Source of the DNA: an uncultured SAR86 cluster bacterium
GTDB lineage: Bacteria > Pseudomonadota > Gammaproteobacteria > Magnimaribacterales > Magnimaribacteraceae
NCBI GenBank assembly: GCA_902630715.1
Contig: CACOVO010000002.1
Span: 84,603-142,895, forward strand
DNA length: 58,293 nucleotides
Direction: 5' to 3'
Part shown: positions 1-8,448 of the stretch, piece by piece
Numbering within the stretch: the first letter of the stretch is position 1
Layout: every line of letters begins with the position of its first letter
Position numbers and translations under genes: made by a program
Notes under the pieces: model-generated
The model's input: only the letters and a program-made list of their open reading frames with translations
What the model was told of the DNA's origin: nothing
Database searches by the model: none

Positions 1-43
1 TAGCTTGGTGGAATCACGCAACAATGCTTGATGACGAATAATC

Positions 44-1450
44 TCAAGAATCTTCGTGATTAGCTGCTTTCTCTGAAAAATTTATAACTTGTTCAAAGGA
101 ATGCATTGCTTTAAGGACATCTAAATCTCTTCTTTGGCCTCCTATCACTTGAATAGAGGCAGGCAAACCTGAATCAAGAACAGAAATAGGGATGACTCCA
201 GCTGGATTCCTAGTCATGTTTATACCCATTGTGAAATCGACCCATGCCGCTGTTTCTTCACCATTGACAAAACCATCGCCTTCTATTTCCGGTGCTTGCC
301 CACAAGTGGCTGGAGTAATTATAAGCGGTGATTCTTCAAAAGATTTTTGCAATTGGTAACCAAGTCTATGACATTCATCAATGGAGGAGGCATAAGATGC
401 TCCATCCATAGTTTTACCCATTTCTATAAACATCCTCAAAAGCGGATCAATCTTTTCAAACTCTTCTGTATCTATAAGATGCTGTTGTCTTCTCGCACAA
501 GCAGAGGCCCAAAATACTAACCAAGAATCTACTGGATTTTTTTCCCAAATAGTATCTTTTTCAATTATCTTAACTCCAGCATCAGATAATAAATTTATAG
601 CTTTTTCACAATGAGATAAAACCTCTTTATCTACTGTAGAGAATCCCATGGTAGGTGACCAAATTGCTGATTCTGGAAGCTCTTCCCCAAGCTGATTAAA
701 CCAATCTATATTTTCTGACTCTAAGGAAAAAATATCAGTAGGATGTTGTCCCACAGTGGCATCCAGAGCCAAAGCACTATCTTTGGTTCTGTAGGCCATA
801 GGACCTTTCACGGTTAAAAGGCCTGATCCTGGTGGCGTATCGCCACCAATTGGAATTCTTCCTTGAGAAGTTTTGATTCCTGCGAGACCTCCCAAAGCTG
901 CAGGTATCCTTATAGAGCCACCGCCATCCGATCCTGTGCCTAATGGTATCATTCCTGCCGCTATTGCAGCGGAGGTCCCCCCAGAAGAACCTCCAGACGA
1001 GTATTTCAGATTCCATGGATTTTTTGTTGCTCCAAAAGGAATATTATCTGTCTTGCCCTTATGACCAAATTCTGGAGTATTAGTTTTTCCTAGTATCACA
1101 CATCCCTGATCTCTCATTCTTTTTACTAATATAGAGTCATTTTCTGCAGCCTCATCATTTACATGCAAAGATGAACCAAAAGTAGTAACAAAACCTTTTG
1201 CATCTTCTAGATCTTTGACGCCTATAGGAATACCTGCGAGTTTTCCAACTTCATCTCCTTTTTGGATTCTGGAATCAATATCTTTTGCTTGAGCTATGGC
1301 ATCCTCATGATTGACAGAACAAAATGCATTAATTTTTACGTCAAACTTATCAATGTTATCCAGGGCTGCTTGAGTTACTTCAAGTGCCGATACTTTTTTA
1401 GCTTTAATATCTTGCGAAAGGTCTTCCAGGGAATAATCTCTAAAATCCAT
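44..1450 (-). CDS. Amidase signature family hydrolase
   Basis: A 468-residue amidase-signature enzyme that hydrolyses a C-N amide bond; the substrate cannot be read from sequence. The Ser-cisSer-Lys triad is visible: Lys79 in GIPIGVKD, cis-Ser155 in the Gly/Ser-rich loop SSGGSSGGTSAA, and nucleophile Ser179 in GSDGGGSIRIPA, with the 24-residue Ser-Ser spacing usual for the family. There is no signal peptide, so it is cytosolic. The ATG has a GA-rich stretch (GGAGAGAAG) just upstream. The gene diverges from the acyl-CoA dehydrogenase at 1515 across 64 bp holding a perfect inverted repeat, so the two may be co-regulated. The C-terminal part resembles fatty amide or aryl amidase-like members more than GatA, and no gatB or gatC is nearby. 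Confidence 0.9.
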   Translation of the reverse strand: MDFRDYSLEDLSQDIKAKKVSALEVTQAALDNIDKFDVKINAFCSVNHEDAIAQAKDIDSRIQKGDEVGKLAGIPIGVKDLEDAKGFVTTFGSSLHVNDEAAENDSILVKRMRDQGCVILGKTNTPEFGHKGKTDNIPFGATKNPWNLKYSSGGSSGGTSAAIAAGMIPLGTGSDGGGSIRIPAALGGLAGIKTSQGRIPIGGDTPPGSGLLTVKGPMAYRTKDSALALDATVGQHPTDIFSLESENIDWFNQLGEELPESAIWSPTMGFSTVDKEVLSHCEKAINLLSDAGVKIIEKDTIWEKNPVDSWLVFWASACARRQQHLIDTEEFEKIDPLLRMFIEMGKTMDGASYASSIDECHRLGYQLQKSFEESPLIITPATCGQAPEIEGDGFVNGEETAAWVDFTMGINMTRNPAGVIPISVLDSGLPASIQVIGGQRRDLDVLKAMHSFEQVINFSEKAANHEDS

Positions 1451-1469
1451 AGTCTTCTCTCCAATAGTT

Positions 1470-1488
1470 AAAATGATGTTATCATTTT
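1470..1488. promoter_or_regulatory. Perfect inverted repeat, candidate operator
   Basis: AAAATGATGTTATCATTTT has 8-bp perfect arms around a GTT centre. It lies between the divergent amidase and acyl-CoA dehydrogenase starts, 26 bp before the latter's ATG. The size and symmetry suit a dimeric repressor. The following T run makes it terminator-like on the plus strand, but no plus-strand gene precedes it here, so an operator is the better reading. Confidence 0.4.
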
Positions 1489-1514
1489 TTTAAGAGTAAG
1501 ATTTTAAATTCAAC

Positions 1515-2732
1515 ATGAACTTTGAGCACAACGACAAAACTAAAGAATTAATAGATCTTGTTGGTAACTTTATTGTAGAAAAAATAAGACCTAGAGAAGA
1601 GGAATACTCTTTAGAGATGAAAGCATTTAGAGATGAGGGAAACCCCTGGCAAGTTCCAAAGGTTTTGAATGAACTGAAAAATGAAGCTAAGTCTCTTGGA
1701 TTGTGGAACTTTTCTTTAACAGGTGATTCAGGATACGGACTCAGTAACATTGAATTTGCACCCTTAGCTGAACTGATGGGTGTCGGATGGACATCCGAAG
1801 TTTTTAATTCTTCCGCTCCTGATGCGGGGAACATGGAAGTGTTAGATAAGTATGGTAGCTCTTATCAGAAGGATAGATGGTTAAAACCACTTTTAGATGG
1901 AGAAATTAGATCTGCCTTTGCTATGACAGAACCTAATGTAGCATCTTCAGATGCTACAAATATTTCTAGCTCAATCACCTTGGATGGTGATCATTATGTT
2001 TTGAATGGTGAAAAATGGTGGACTTCCGGTTATGGAAGGCCAGATTGTGAATTTATGATATTCATGGGTGTATCAAATCCTGATGCGCCAAAACATCAAA
2101 GACAATCTCAGATAATAGTTCCTAGGGACACTTCAGGCATTAGCTTAAAAAGAATGTTAACCGTTTATGGAGAAGATCATGCGCCAAATGGACATGCTCA
2201 TCTGGTATTTGAGAACGTAAGAGTCCCAAAAGAGAATATGATTCTTGGAGAGGGAAGGGGATTCGAAATAGCTCAGGGAAGACTAGGACCTGGCAGGATT
2301 CATCATTGCATGAAAATAATTGGGGCTGCCGAGTTAGCTCTTGAACTCTTATGTAAAAGAGCGTCTTCAAGAAAGGCCTTTGGTAAAACTATCGCCGAGC
2401 TGGGCGGAAATTATGATGTGATTGCCAAATGTCGTAACGAGATTGAAATGTGCAGGTTATTAACTTTGAAAGCTGCTTATATGATGGACAAAATTGGAAA
2501 CAAGAGTGCAAAAAGCGAAATCGCACAACCCAAAGTGGAAGTGCCTAGCATGGCTGTGAGGGTCATAGAGAGAGCAGTTCAAATACATGGGGGAGCAGGC
2601 GTCTCACAAGATACTCCTCTCGCGAGTCTCTACAGCTCAATCAGATATCTCAGGATAGGTGATGGCCCCGATGAGGTTCATTTAAGAACAATTGCCAAGG
2701 AGGAATTGAGCAGGTATGAAGATAAGGCCTGA
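1515..2732 (+). CDS. Acyl-CoA dehydrogenase, ACAD10/11-like
   Basis: A 405-residue FAD-dependent acyl-CoA dehydrogenase-fold protein. The middle domain has [15 protein letters not shown] (substrate/FAD loop), and the C-terminal domain has [17 protein letters not shown] and [10 protein letters not shown]. The last two are typical of the ACAD10/11 and bacterial LvaC branch rather than of classical beta-oxidation enzymes. In LvaC and ACAD10/11 systems this fold is known to act on 4-phosphorylated acyl-CoAs, removing phosphate to give an enoyl-CoA. That role is inferred here from branch resemblance only. An Asp occupies the place of the usual Glu before GT in the medium-chain enzymes. No kinase is adjacent, but an APH-type kinase of the expected kind lies at 13834. 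A plain branched-chain acyl-CoA dehydrogenase is the alternative. Confidence 0.85.
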   Translation: MNFEHNDKTKELIDLVGNFIVEKIRPREEEYSLEMKAFRDEGNPWQVPKVLNELKNEAKSLGLWNFSLTGDSGYGLSNIEFAPLAELMGVGWTSEVFNSSAPDAGNMEVLDKYGSSYQKDRWLKPLLDGEIRSAFAMTEPNVASSDATNISSSITLDGDHYVLNGEKWWTSGYGRPDCEFMIFMGVSNPDAPKHQRQSQIIVPRDTSGISLKRMLTVYGEDHAPNGHAHLVFENVRVPKENMILGEGRGFEIAQGRLGPGRIHHCMKIIGAAELALELLCKRASSRKAFGKTIAELGGNYDVIAKCRNEIEMCRLLTLKAAYMMDKIGNKSAKSEIAQPKVEVPSMAVRVIERAVQIHGGAGVSQDTPLASLYSSIRYLRIGDGPDEVHLRTIAKEELSRYEDKA

Positions 2733-2742
2733 GATTATACTT

Positions 2743-3126
2743 CTATAGCATCGAAGCTATTTTGCGGACAATATCGAGACTTATTTCTCTTGTTTTAATA
2801 TTGTATTTATTTTTTTTTATACCTGCATACATCATTTTGGTGTCGAAGAAATCCTCAACCATTGACTTTTTTAGAACGAAATAAATTTTTTCACCATTAG
2901 GATCTGCTTTATTTCCATAAACTCTTTCATTCTCTCCAATTTGTATCCATGTTTTTTCTAGACAATCTTCTGGATCGATAAAATTAGTTGAGTTTTTTGA
3001 GTTCCCTGTATTTGAAACTAGGTAAGCATAAAGCTTGGTATCTGAATTTTCATTTTTTTCTGAGTCACAAATACTAAGAGAAAATTTACTGCCTACCTCA
3101 AAAGTAAGTCCGCTATTAGCATTCAT
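2743..3126 (-). CDS. Hypothetical protein
   Basis: A 127-residue protein I do not recognise. It is polar, without signal peptide or membrane segment, has cysteines near residues 20 and 55, and a basic C-terminal third (KKNKYNIKTREISLDIVRKIASML). The middle (WIQIGENERVYGNKADPNGEKIYFVL) looks like a small beta-rich fold. It starts at an ATG about 130 bp before the TPP riboswitch on the other strand and ends 10 bp from the convergent acyl-CoA dehydrogenase. Codon use resembles the neighbours. It is long for a chance frame in AT-rich DNA and fills the gap neatly, so it is probably real. Confidence 0.6.
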   Translation of the reverse strand: MNANSGLTFEVGSKFSLSICDSEKNENSDTKLYAYLVSNTGNSKNSTNFIDPEDCLEKTWIQIGENERVYGNKADPNGEKIYFVLKKSMVEDFFDTKMMYAGIKKNKYNIKTREISLDIVRKIASML

Positions 3127-3252
3127 TTTTTACACTGCAATTTTGATAAGAGAAAAAAGTGGAACACATAATATATTTATTCAAAATAGAAAACTATATC
3201 GTTTTTTATCTCCTAAAGTTTTTTGTCTTAAAATTTGCTAAAATGAAGATTG

Positions 3253-3333
3253 ATGCAAAGGGGTGGCTTTAGTGCCTGAGATCTATGAAACCCTTTGAAC
3301 CTGATCCATACAATAATGGCGGAGGAATTGCAT
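3253..3333 (+). promoter_or_regulatory. TPP riboswitch (THI element)
   Basis: All conserved parts of the thiamine pyrophosphate aptamer are present: GGGGTG, CTGAGA at 3276-3281, ACCCTTTGAACCTGATC ending at 3306, and the GGCGGAGGAA 3' core. The closing stem P1 is ATGCAA (3253-3258) with TTGCAT (3328-3333). P2 pairs AAGGG with CCCTT. P3 (GGC/GCC) and the last arm (CCAT/ATGG) also form. The Shine-Dalgarno GGAGGAA (3321-3327) is part of the aptamer and P1 includes the first two bases of the receptor's ATG (3332-3334), so TPP binding should block translation directly. A TAAAAT at 3239-3244 may be the -10 box. Confidence 0.95.
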
Positions 3334-5428
3334 GAATACACAATCTATTAAATATCTTTTATTTTCTTTTAACCTAGTATTTTCTCAGTTTCTAATAGCT
3401 GAGCCCCTAGAGGAAATTATTGTTAAGGGCGACTGGAGGAGCGTTGAGGCATCCGAAAAAGCGTCTAGTCTATTAATTTTCGAAAACGATCTTATAGAAA
3501 AAAAACAATTTAAGCATTTCGAAGATCTGAGCTATGCAGTACCTAATCTAAATTTTGCTGCAAGTGATTCCCGGCCAAGATATTTTCAGATTAGAGGCAT
3601 CGGTGAAAGATCTGGATATGAAGGTACACCAAACTCTTCCGTTGGTTTTTTAATTGATGACATTGATTTCTCAGGACAGGGAGGAATAGCCTCCACCTTC
3701 GATTTAGAACAAATTGAGGTTTATAGAGGCCCGCAAGGATCTAGAATGGGAGCTAATTCTCTTGCTGGAATGATATATGTAAAAACTTCAGATCCTGAGG
3801 ATTTTTATGTCACCAAAATAGATGTCACTTTAGGTGATTACGGAAGAAAGGACATTGGAGCAGTAGTAAATATTCCTGTAAATGAATCTTTCAAATACAG
3901 AATCAGCTTAAAGAAGGAAGATTTTGATGGCTTCAGGAAGAATCTATATTTAAATAGGTCAGACACTTCAAGAAAAGATGAGGAGACAGTAAGATTCAAG
4001 ACTCAATGGGATATAAAAGATAACTCTTCACTTAATCTTGTTTATTTTAATCATGATTTTGATGACCCAGCCGATATATGGACAATAGACGGCTCCTTAA
4101 ATACCCTCTCTGATAGGCCCGGAATGGATTCACAAGATTCAGAAGCTCTTGGCTTACGTTTTGAGCATCAATTGTCCTTAGGAGAATTTCAACTTTTATA
4201 TTCAAAGACTGATACAGACATTGTCTTTAGCTATGATGCAGATTGGGGAAATGCCAATTCTCATAATCCTTATATATATGATTACTTCTCGGAAACACTG
4301 CGAAAAAGAGAAACAAATAATTTTGAATTAAGATTAATTTCCGATGATTTTCAGAGAAATGATAAATGGAATTGGATTGTAGGATTTTCGTCGTTTGAAA
4401 TCGATGAGAATAATGACAAGTTTGATGACGGAGCTTACGGAGATCCTTTTGACGGTTACGATACTTTTTACAGCAAATCTTTTTTTTCTAGCACCTACTC
4501 ATCAGAAAGTGATTCCGTCTTTGGGAACATAGAATATCTGCTGACCGAAAAAGCGAGACTTTCATTGGGTATAAGATGGGAGGATTGGGACGCAAATTAT
4601 TTTGATTCAAACAATGAGTTATTTAATCCTTCAAATAAAATGAATGGAGGCAAATTATCCTTTACAAATCAGTTGGACGAGGAAACTTCGTTTTACTTAA
4701 GTATTGCTAAGGGCTATAAGCAGGGAGGTTTCAATTTGGGAACAGGACTTAACGAGTCGACTTTTAGTGAAAGCATCAAATATGATCCAGAAACTCTTGT
4801 TAACTATGAATTTGGACTCGATAGGTTTTTTCCTTTAAGTAAAACAAATTTCGATTTAGTTTTGTTCTATTCAGACAGGCGCGACCAACAAGTGCTCATA
4901 TCTACACAAGTGGATCCTCAAGATCCTAATACATTTTTGTATTTGACTCGAAATGCGGCTGAGGGTGAAAATTATGGTGCTGAATTTAGCTTATCGACTC
5001 AATTCAGTGATAAATTAGATGTCTTTGCGGATATCGGCCTTTTAAAAACGAAAATCAAAAACTATTCTTCTAGGCCTGATCTCGAAGGTAGAGGGCAGGC
5101 GCATGCACCAAGTTTTAGTTTTTCCGCTGGTTTAAATTTGGAAATTTCTAATAATCTTGAATTGCTTTTGGATATAAATGGAAAAAATGATTTCTACTAC
5201 TCAGATTCTCATGATAATAAGTCTGATAGTTATGTATTAACAAATCTGAACTTTCTCTACAAACATAATGGCTTCACCTATAATTTTTGGGTAAGGAACT
5301 TATTTGATGAATATTACTCATTAAGGGGGTTTTACTTCGGAAATGAACCCCCTAATTTCGAAGACAAACTCTACGAAAGGCATGGGGATCCTAGAAATTT
5401 AGGACTCTCAATCCTGTATGAATTTTGA
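3332..5428 (+). CDS. TonB-dependent outer-membrane receptor, probable thiamine uptake
   Basis: A 698-residue TonB-dependent receptor that imports a ligand across the outer membrane using TonB/ExbBD energy. A signal peptide covers about residues 1-23 (cleavage after FLIA), followed by a TonB-box-like EEIIVKG. The plug has the RGIGERSGYEG and VYRGPQGSRMGANSLAGMI motifs (about residues 85-150). The rest is a beta-barrel ending in a terminal Phe (LSILYEF), as expected for BAM insertion. The TPP riboswitch immediately upstream and the PnuT-like permease overlapping its 3' end by 11 bp make thiamine or a thiamine derivative the likely ligand; that is inference from context. The start is fixed by the aptamer-embedded Shine-Dalgarno 4 bases before the ATG. 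Confidence 0.93.
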   Translation: MNTQSIKYLLFSFNLVFSQFLIAEPLEEIIVKGDWRSVEASEKASSLLIFENDLIEKKQFKHFEDLSYAVPNLNFAASDSRPRYFQIRGIGERSGYEGTPNSSVGFLIDDIDFSGQGGIASTFDLEQIEVYRGPQGSRMGANSLAGMIYVKTSDPEDFYVTKIDVTLGDYGRKDIGAVVNIPVNESFKYRISLKKEDFDGFRKNLYLNRSDTSRKDEETVRFKTQWDIKDNSSLNLVYFNHDFDDPADIWTIDGSLNTLSDRPGMDSQDSEALGLRFEHQLSLGEFQLLYSKTDTDIVFSYDADWGNANSHNPYIYDYFSETLRKRETNNFELRLISDDFQRNDKWNWIVGFSSFEIDENNDKFDDGAYGDPFDGYDTFYSKSFFSSTYSSESDSVFGNIEYLLTEKARLSLGIRWEDWDANYFDSNNELFNPSNKMNGGKLSFTNQLDEETSFYLSIAKGYKQGGFNLGTGLNESTFSESIKYDPETLVNYEFGLDRFFPLSKTNFDLVLFYSDRRDQQVLISTQVDPQDPNTFLYLTRNAAEGENYGAEFSLSTQFSDKLDVFADIGLLKTKIKNYSSRPDLEGRGQAHAPSFSFSAGLNLEISNNLELLLDINGKNDFYYSDSHDNKSDSYVLTNLNFLYKHNGFTYNFWVRNLFDEYYSLRGFYFGNEPPNFEDKLYERHGDPRNLGLSILYEF

Positions 5429-5996
5429 AAATCTATTTTTCTTTTTAGAAATAGGTGCTGTATTTCTTGCAGTAGCATATCTTTTATTAGCTGTAAGGAG
5501 GGATATTAGGTGCTGGATCGCTGGAATTATGAGCTCATCCATTTACTTTGTTCTTATGTTTACAGCAAATTTATATATGGAATCGATTCTCCAAATCTTC
5601 TATATATTTATGGGTGTTTATGGATTCAATCAGTGGAAGTCTGATATAGCCAATACTGAAGAGATTTCTATCACTACTTGGAACTTAAAGACACATCTAA
5701 TTGTTCTTGGCATTATATTAATCTCTTCATACTTTGCAGGCTACATCTTAGATACATACACAGATGCCAAATTACCATTTTTGGATTCTTTAACGACCTT
5801 TGGAGCTCTATTTGCAACTTACATGGTTGCCAAAAAAATTCTTGAAAATTGGATCTATTGGTTTTTGATAGACTCAGTATCAATTTATCTATTTATTGAA
5901 AGAGAACTTTACCTAACCTCAATATTATTTTGCCTTTACCTAGTAATAATTATATTTGGCTTTAGGTCCTGGTTGGCTGTCTTTAGAGCAGGTTAA
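5418..5996 (+). CDS. pnuT: PnuC-family permease, PnuT-type thiamine transporter
   Basis: A 192-residue inner-membrane protein of the PnuC/PnuT vitamin-transporter family, with about seven hydrophobic segments. Family marks include GVYGFNQWK (Asn/Trp substrate-pocket motif) and FGALFATYMVAKKILENWIYW followed by an Asp. PnuC members carry nicotinamide riboside by facilitated diffusion with phosphorylation trapping; PnuT members carry thiamine. Its start overlaps the receptor's stop by 11 bp, so it shares the TPP-riboswitch transcript and is probably translationally coupled. This supports thiamine as the substrate. I saw no thiamine kinase in the window, so trapping must be encoded elsewhere. 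Confidence 0.88.
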   Translation: MNFENLFFFLEIGAVFLAVAYLLLAVRRDIRCWIAGIMSSSIYFVLMFTANLYMESILQIFYIFMGVYGFNQWKSDIANTEEISITTWNLKTHLIVLGIILISSYFAGYILDTYTDAKLPFLDSLTTFGALFATYMVAKKILENWIYWFLIDSVSIYLFIERELYLTSILFCLYLVIIIFGFRSWLAVFRAG

Positions 5997-6075
5997 ATAA
6001 ACATCCAATAACTTTTTGTTTTACTGCTATATTCTGAAAATATGAGAGAATGGCAAAATAATTTCGGAGAAGAAA

Positions 6076-6555
6076 ATGGCTAAAGCTTTATATCCTGGAA
6101 CTTTTGATCCTATTACATTAGGTCATATAGATATAATCGAAAGGGCACTACATCTATTTGATGAAGTGACTATAGCCATTGCGACAAGCGCTTCAAAAAA
6201 GCCGATTTTCTCGCTCGAAGAAAGAATAGAACATGTCGAACAGATTTTTGAAGGTAATAAGAATGTTAAAGCCATAGGCTTTACAGGGTTAGTAGTTGAT
6301 TTGGCTAAAGAGCAAAACTCCAGCATCCTCATAAGAGGATTAAGAGCAGTGTCAGATTTTGAATACGAGTTTCAATTAGCCAATATGAATCGTGCCATGT
6401 CTCCTGACTTAGAAAGTGTATTTCTAACCCCAAAGGCTAAATTCTCGTTTTTATCTTCTACCTTAGTCAGAGAAATTGCTTCCATGGATGGAGAAATTGA
6501 CTCTTTTGTTGACCCAATTGTGAAGAAAGCGCTTCAGGATAAATTTAGAAACTAA
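6076..6555 (+). CDS. coaD: Phosphopantetheine adenylyltransferase
   Basis: Catalyses the penultimate step of coenzyme A synthesis, 4'-phosphopantetheine + ATP to dephospho-CoA + PPi, in the cytosol. The 159 residues match the usual length. Visible motifs are [11 protein letters not shown] (residues 7-17, nucleotidyltransferase T/HxGH), [20 protein letters not shown] and the C-terminal [11 protein letters not shown] signature. A Shine-Dalgarno GGAGAAG lies before the ATG. The gene's 3' end overlaps the convergent mutM by 11 bp. Given the many acyl-CoA enzymes in the window this is a fitting but routine housekeeping gene. Confidence 0.97.
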   Translation: MAKALYPGTFDPITLGHIDIIERALHLFDEVTIAIATSASKKPIFSLEERIEHVEQIFEGNKNVKAIGFTGLVVDLAKEQNSSILIRGLRAVSDFEYEFQLANMNRAMSPDLESVFLTPKAKFSFLSSTLVREIASMDGEIDSFVDPIVKKALQDKFRN

Positions 6556-7363
6556 TTTGGCATTTTGGACAGAATGCACTAGCCCTCTGACCAATCCTTA
6601 AACTTTTGATTCTAGACGAACATTTGTAGCAAGTTTCTCCTTCTCGGCCGTAGACCATTAAACTTTGCTTAAAATATCCAGGCTCATTGTTGCCACTTAC
6701 AAAGTCTCTCAAGGTTGTCCCTCCTTTATCAATTGATTTTCTTAATAACTCAACTATTTTGTTTGCAAGCTCCTCATACTTATTTTTGGAGATTCTTCCT
6801 GCTCTTGAAGAAGGTCTAATCCCAGACGCAAACAAGGCCTCGCTGGCATAGATATTTCCCACACCAACAACCACATGAGAGTTCATTATGAAATTTTTGA
6901 TAGGAACTTTTTTTCCCCTCGATAAAGAAAATAAATATTGACCATTAAAATTATTTCCCAGAGGTTCAGGACCTAAATTTTTGAGCAAAAAATGGTCGCT
7001 TGGATTATTTGTCCAAAGAAAGCATCCAAACCTTCTTGGATCGCAGTATCTAAGAATGGTTCCATCTTCAAAACAAATATCTATGTGATCATGTTTTCTT
7101 AGATTTTGTTCTTCAGTAATACGAAGACTACCAGACATACCTAGATGAATAATTAGAAATTCGTTCGAGCTTTCCAATAAGAGATACTTTCCTCTTCGAG
7201 TAATATTATTAAAAGAATTTGATATCAATTTCTTTCTAATTAATTTCTCTGGTACAGGCCACCTTAATGAACTCTGCCTAACGATTATCGAGGATATTTT
7301 TAGGTTCAAAATATGAGGTTGAATTCCTCTAAGGGTAGTCTCTACTTCGGGTAGCTCAGGCAA
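6545..7363 (-). CDS. mutM: Formamidopyrimidine-DNA glycosylase
   Basis: Base-excision repair enzyme removing 8-oxoguanine and formamidopyrimidines, with AP lyase activity. The 272 residues include the N-terminal PELPEVE with nucleophile Pro2 and Glu3, catalytic Lys59 in TRRGKYLL, the HLGMSG strand, and a C-terminal zinc finger with Cys245, Cys248, Cys265 and Cys268. The start codon is TTG: mature MutM must begin with Pro2, and the TTG codes exactly the residue before it, so the start is secure although no Shine-Dalgarno is visible. A TATTTA sits 6 nt upstream, so the mRNA may be leaderless. It is convergent with and overlaps coaD. Confidence 0.97.
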   Translation of the reverse strand: MPELPEVETTLRGIQPHILNLKISSIIVRQSSLRWPVPEKLIRKKLISNSFNNITRRGKYLLLESSNEFLIIHLGMSGSLRITEEQNLRKHDHIDICFEDGTILRYCDPRRFGCFLWTNNPSDHFLLKNLGPEPLGNNFNGQYLFSLSRGKKVPIKNFIMNSHVVVGVGNIYASEALFASGIRPSSRAGRISKNKYEELANKIVELLRKSIDKGGTTLRDFVSGNNEPGYFKQSLMVYGREGETCYKCSSRIKSLRIGQRASAFCPKCQISF

Positions 7364-7490
7364 AATTTATAAATAGTTGTTTAAAGTTTAAGGGAGTTTT
7401 AATTTAAACATTTATTTTAAATGCTAAAAATTTGTGTATAAAGTAGCACAATAAACTCATTTAAATTTTATTATTTCAGAGGAGATAGTT

Positions 7491-8438
7491 ATGAGTTCAA
7501 CGAAGCATCTGTTGCATCCTGAATTGCAGGTCATGGCCGAAGCGCCAATCATTACTGAAATTAATGATAATAATTTAAAGATTGTTAGAAAGACCCTGGA
7601 TGATCAAAGGCCACCTTTAGTGAATCCTGAATCTTACAAAATAAAAAGGGATGAGATCCTAATCTCTCAAGATGAAGGTCCAGATGTCCGTTGTCTGCTT
7701 TATGTGCCTGAAAATAAACAAGCATCTAAGCGAGCTGCTTATCTTCATATACACGGCGGTGGATATATTCTCGGTTCACCTGAGGGGTCAGATCTTCAAA
7801 ATTTAGTTACTGCATCTAAACTTGGGATTGTAATTATTTCTGTAGATTATCGTCTTGCACCAGAAAATCCCATTCCTGCTCCTTTGGATGATTGTTACGC
7901 CGCTCTAGCTTGGTTGCACGAAAACTCTGAGAGTCTATCTATTGACAAGTCTAGAATTGGCATCGGCGGAGAGAGTGCTGGCGGAGGTTTAGCAGCATCT
8001 TTAGCGATCAAAGCTAGAGACTTAGGTCAGTACAATATTTGTTATCAGTCTTTAACTTATCCAATGTTAGACGATACAACTGGGACAGATGAAAATCCAG
8101 GAGATCCACTTGTTGGTGAATTTGTTTGGACTAGAGAGTTTAATAAATATGCTTGGAATTGTTATCTTCAGGGCTCTAAAAGAGAGGCTCCTCAAGTGCC
8201 CAGTAGACTTGAAAAATTTGATGACTTACCTCCTTCATGGATGTTTACTGTTTCCCTAGATTTATTTAGAGATGAAAATATAAATTATGCGCATGAATTG
8301 ATGAGAGCAGGTGTCTCCTGTGACTTGGTTGTTTATCCGGGTGCGTGTCATGCATTTCAACAAATAGAAACCTCAGAACTTGCTATAAGGTACCAAGAAG
8401 ACTTTTTGAATGCTCTGAGGCGTGGCTTGAAAGTATAA
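7491..8438 (+). CDS. Alpha/beta hydrolase, hormone-sensitive-lipase family esterase
   Basis: A 315-residue cytosolic carboxylesterase of the HSL (bacterial family IV) type. The oxyanion-hole motif HGGG is at residues 88-91, the nucleophile is Ser162 in GGESAGGG, and Asp257 (SLDLFRD) with His287 (ACHAF) completes the triad. No signal peptide is present. The start has a strong Shine-Dalgarno (GAGGAG) 7 bp upstream. The 127-bp AT-rich gap to the divergent mutM presumably holds its promoter. The stop lies 10 bp from the convergent dehalogenase-like gene. The natural ester is unknown; short-chain acyl esters are usual for the family. Confidence 0.93.
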   Translation: MSSTKHLLHPELQVMAEAPIITEINDNNLKIVRKTLDDQRPPLVNPESYKIKRDEILISQDEGPDVRCLLYVPENKQASKRAAYLHIHGGGYILGSPEGSDLQNLVTASKLGIVIISVDYRLAPENPIPAPLDDCYAALAWLHENSESLSIDKSRIGIGGESAGGGLAASLAIKARDLGQYNICYQSLTYPMLDDTTGTDENPGDPLVGEFVWTREFNKYAWNCYLQGSKREAPQVPSRLEKFDDLPPSWMFTVSLDLFRDENINYAHELMRAGVSCDLVVYPGACHAFQQIETSELAIRYQEDFLNALRRGLKV

Positions 8439-8448
8439 AATTTATTTT

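Noticed and set aside
2745-2760. ATAGC-N6-GCTAT followed by TTTT as a terminator for the acyl-CoA dehydrogenase
   Set aside because: Five-bp stem inside the 3' coding end of the opposite gene; too weak to claim.
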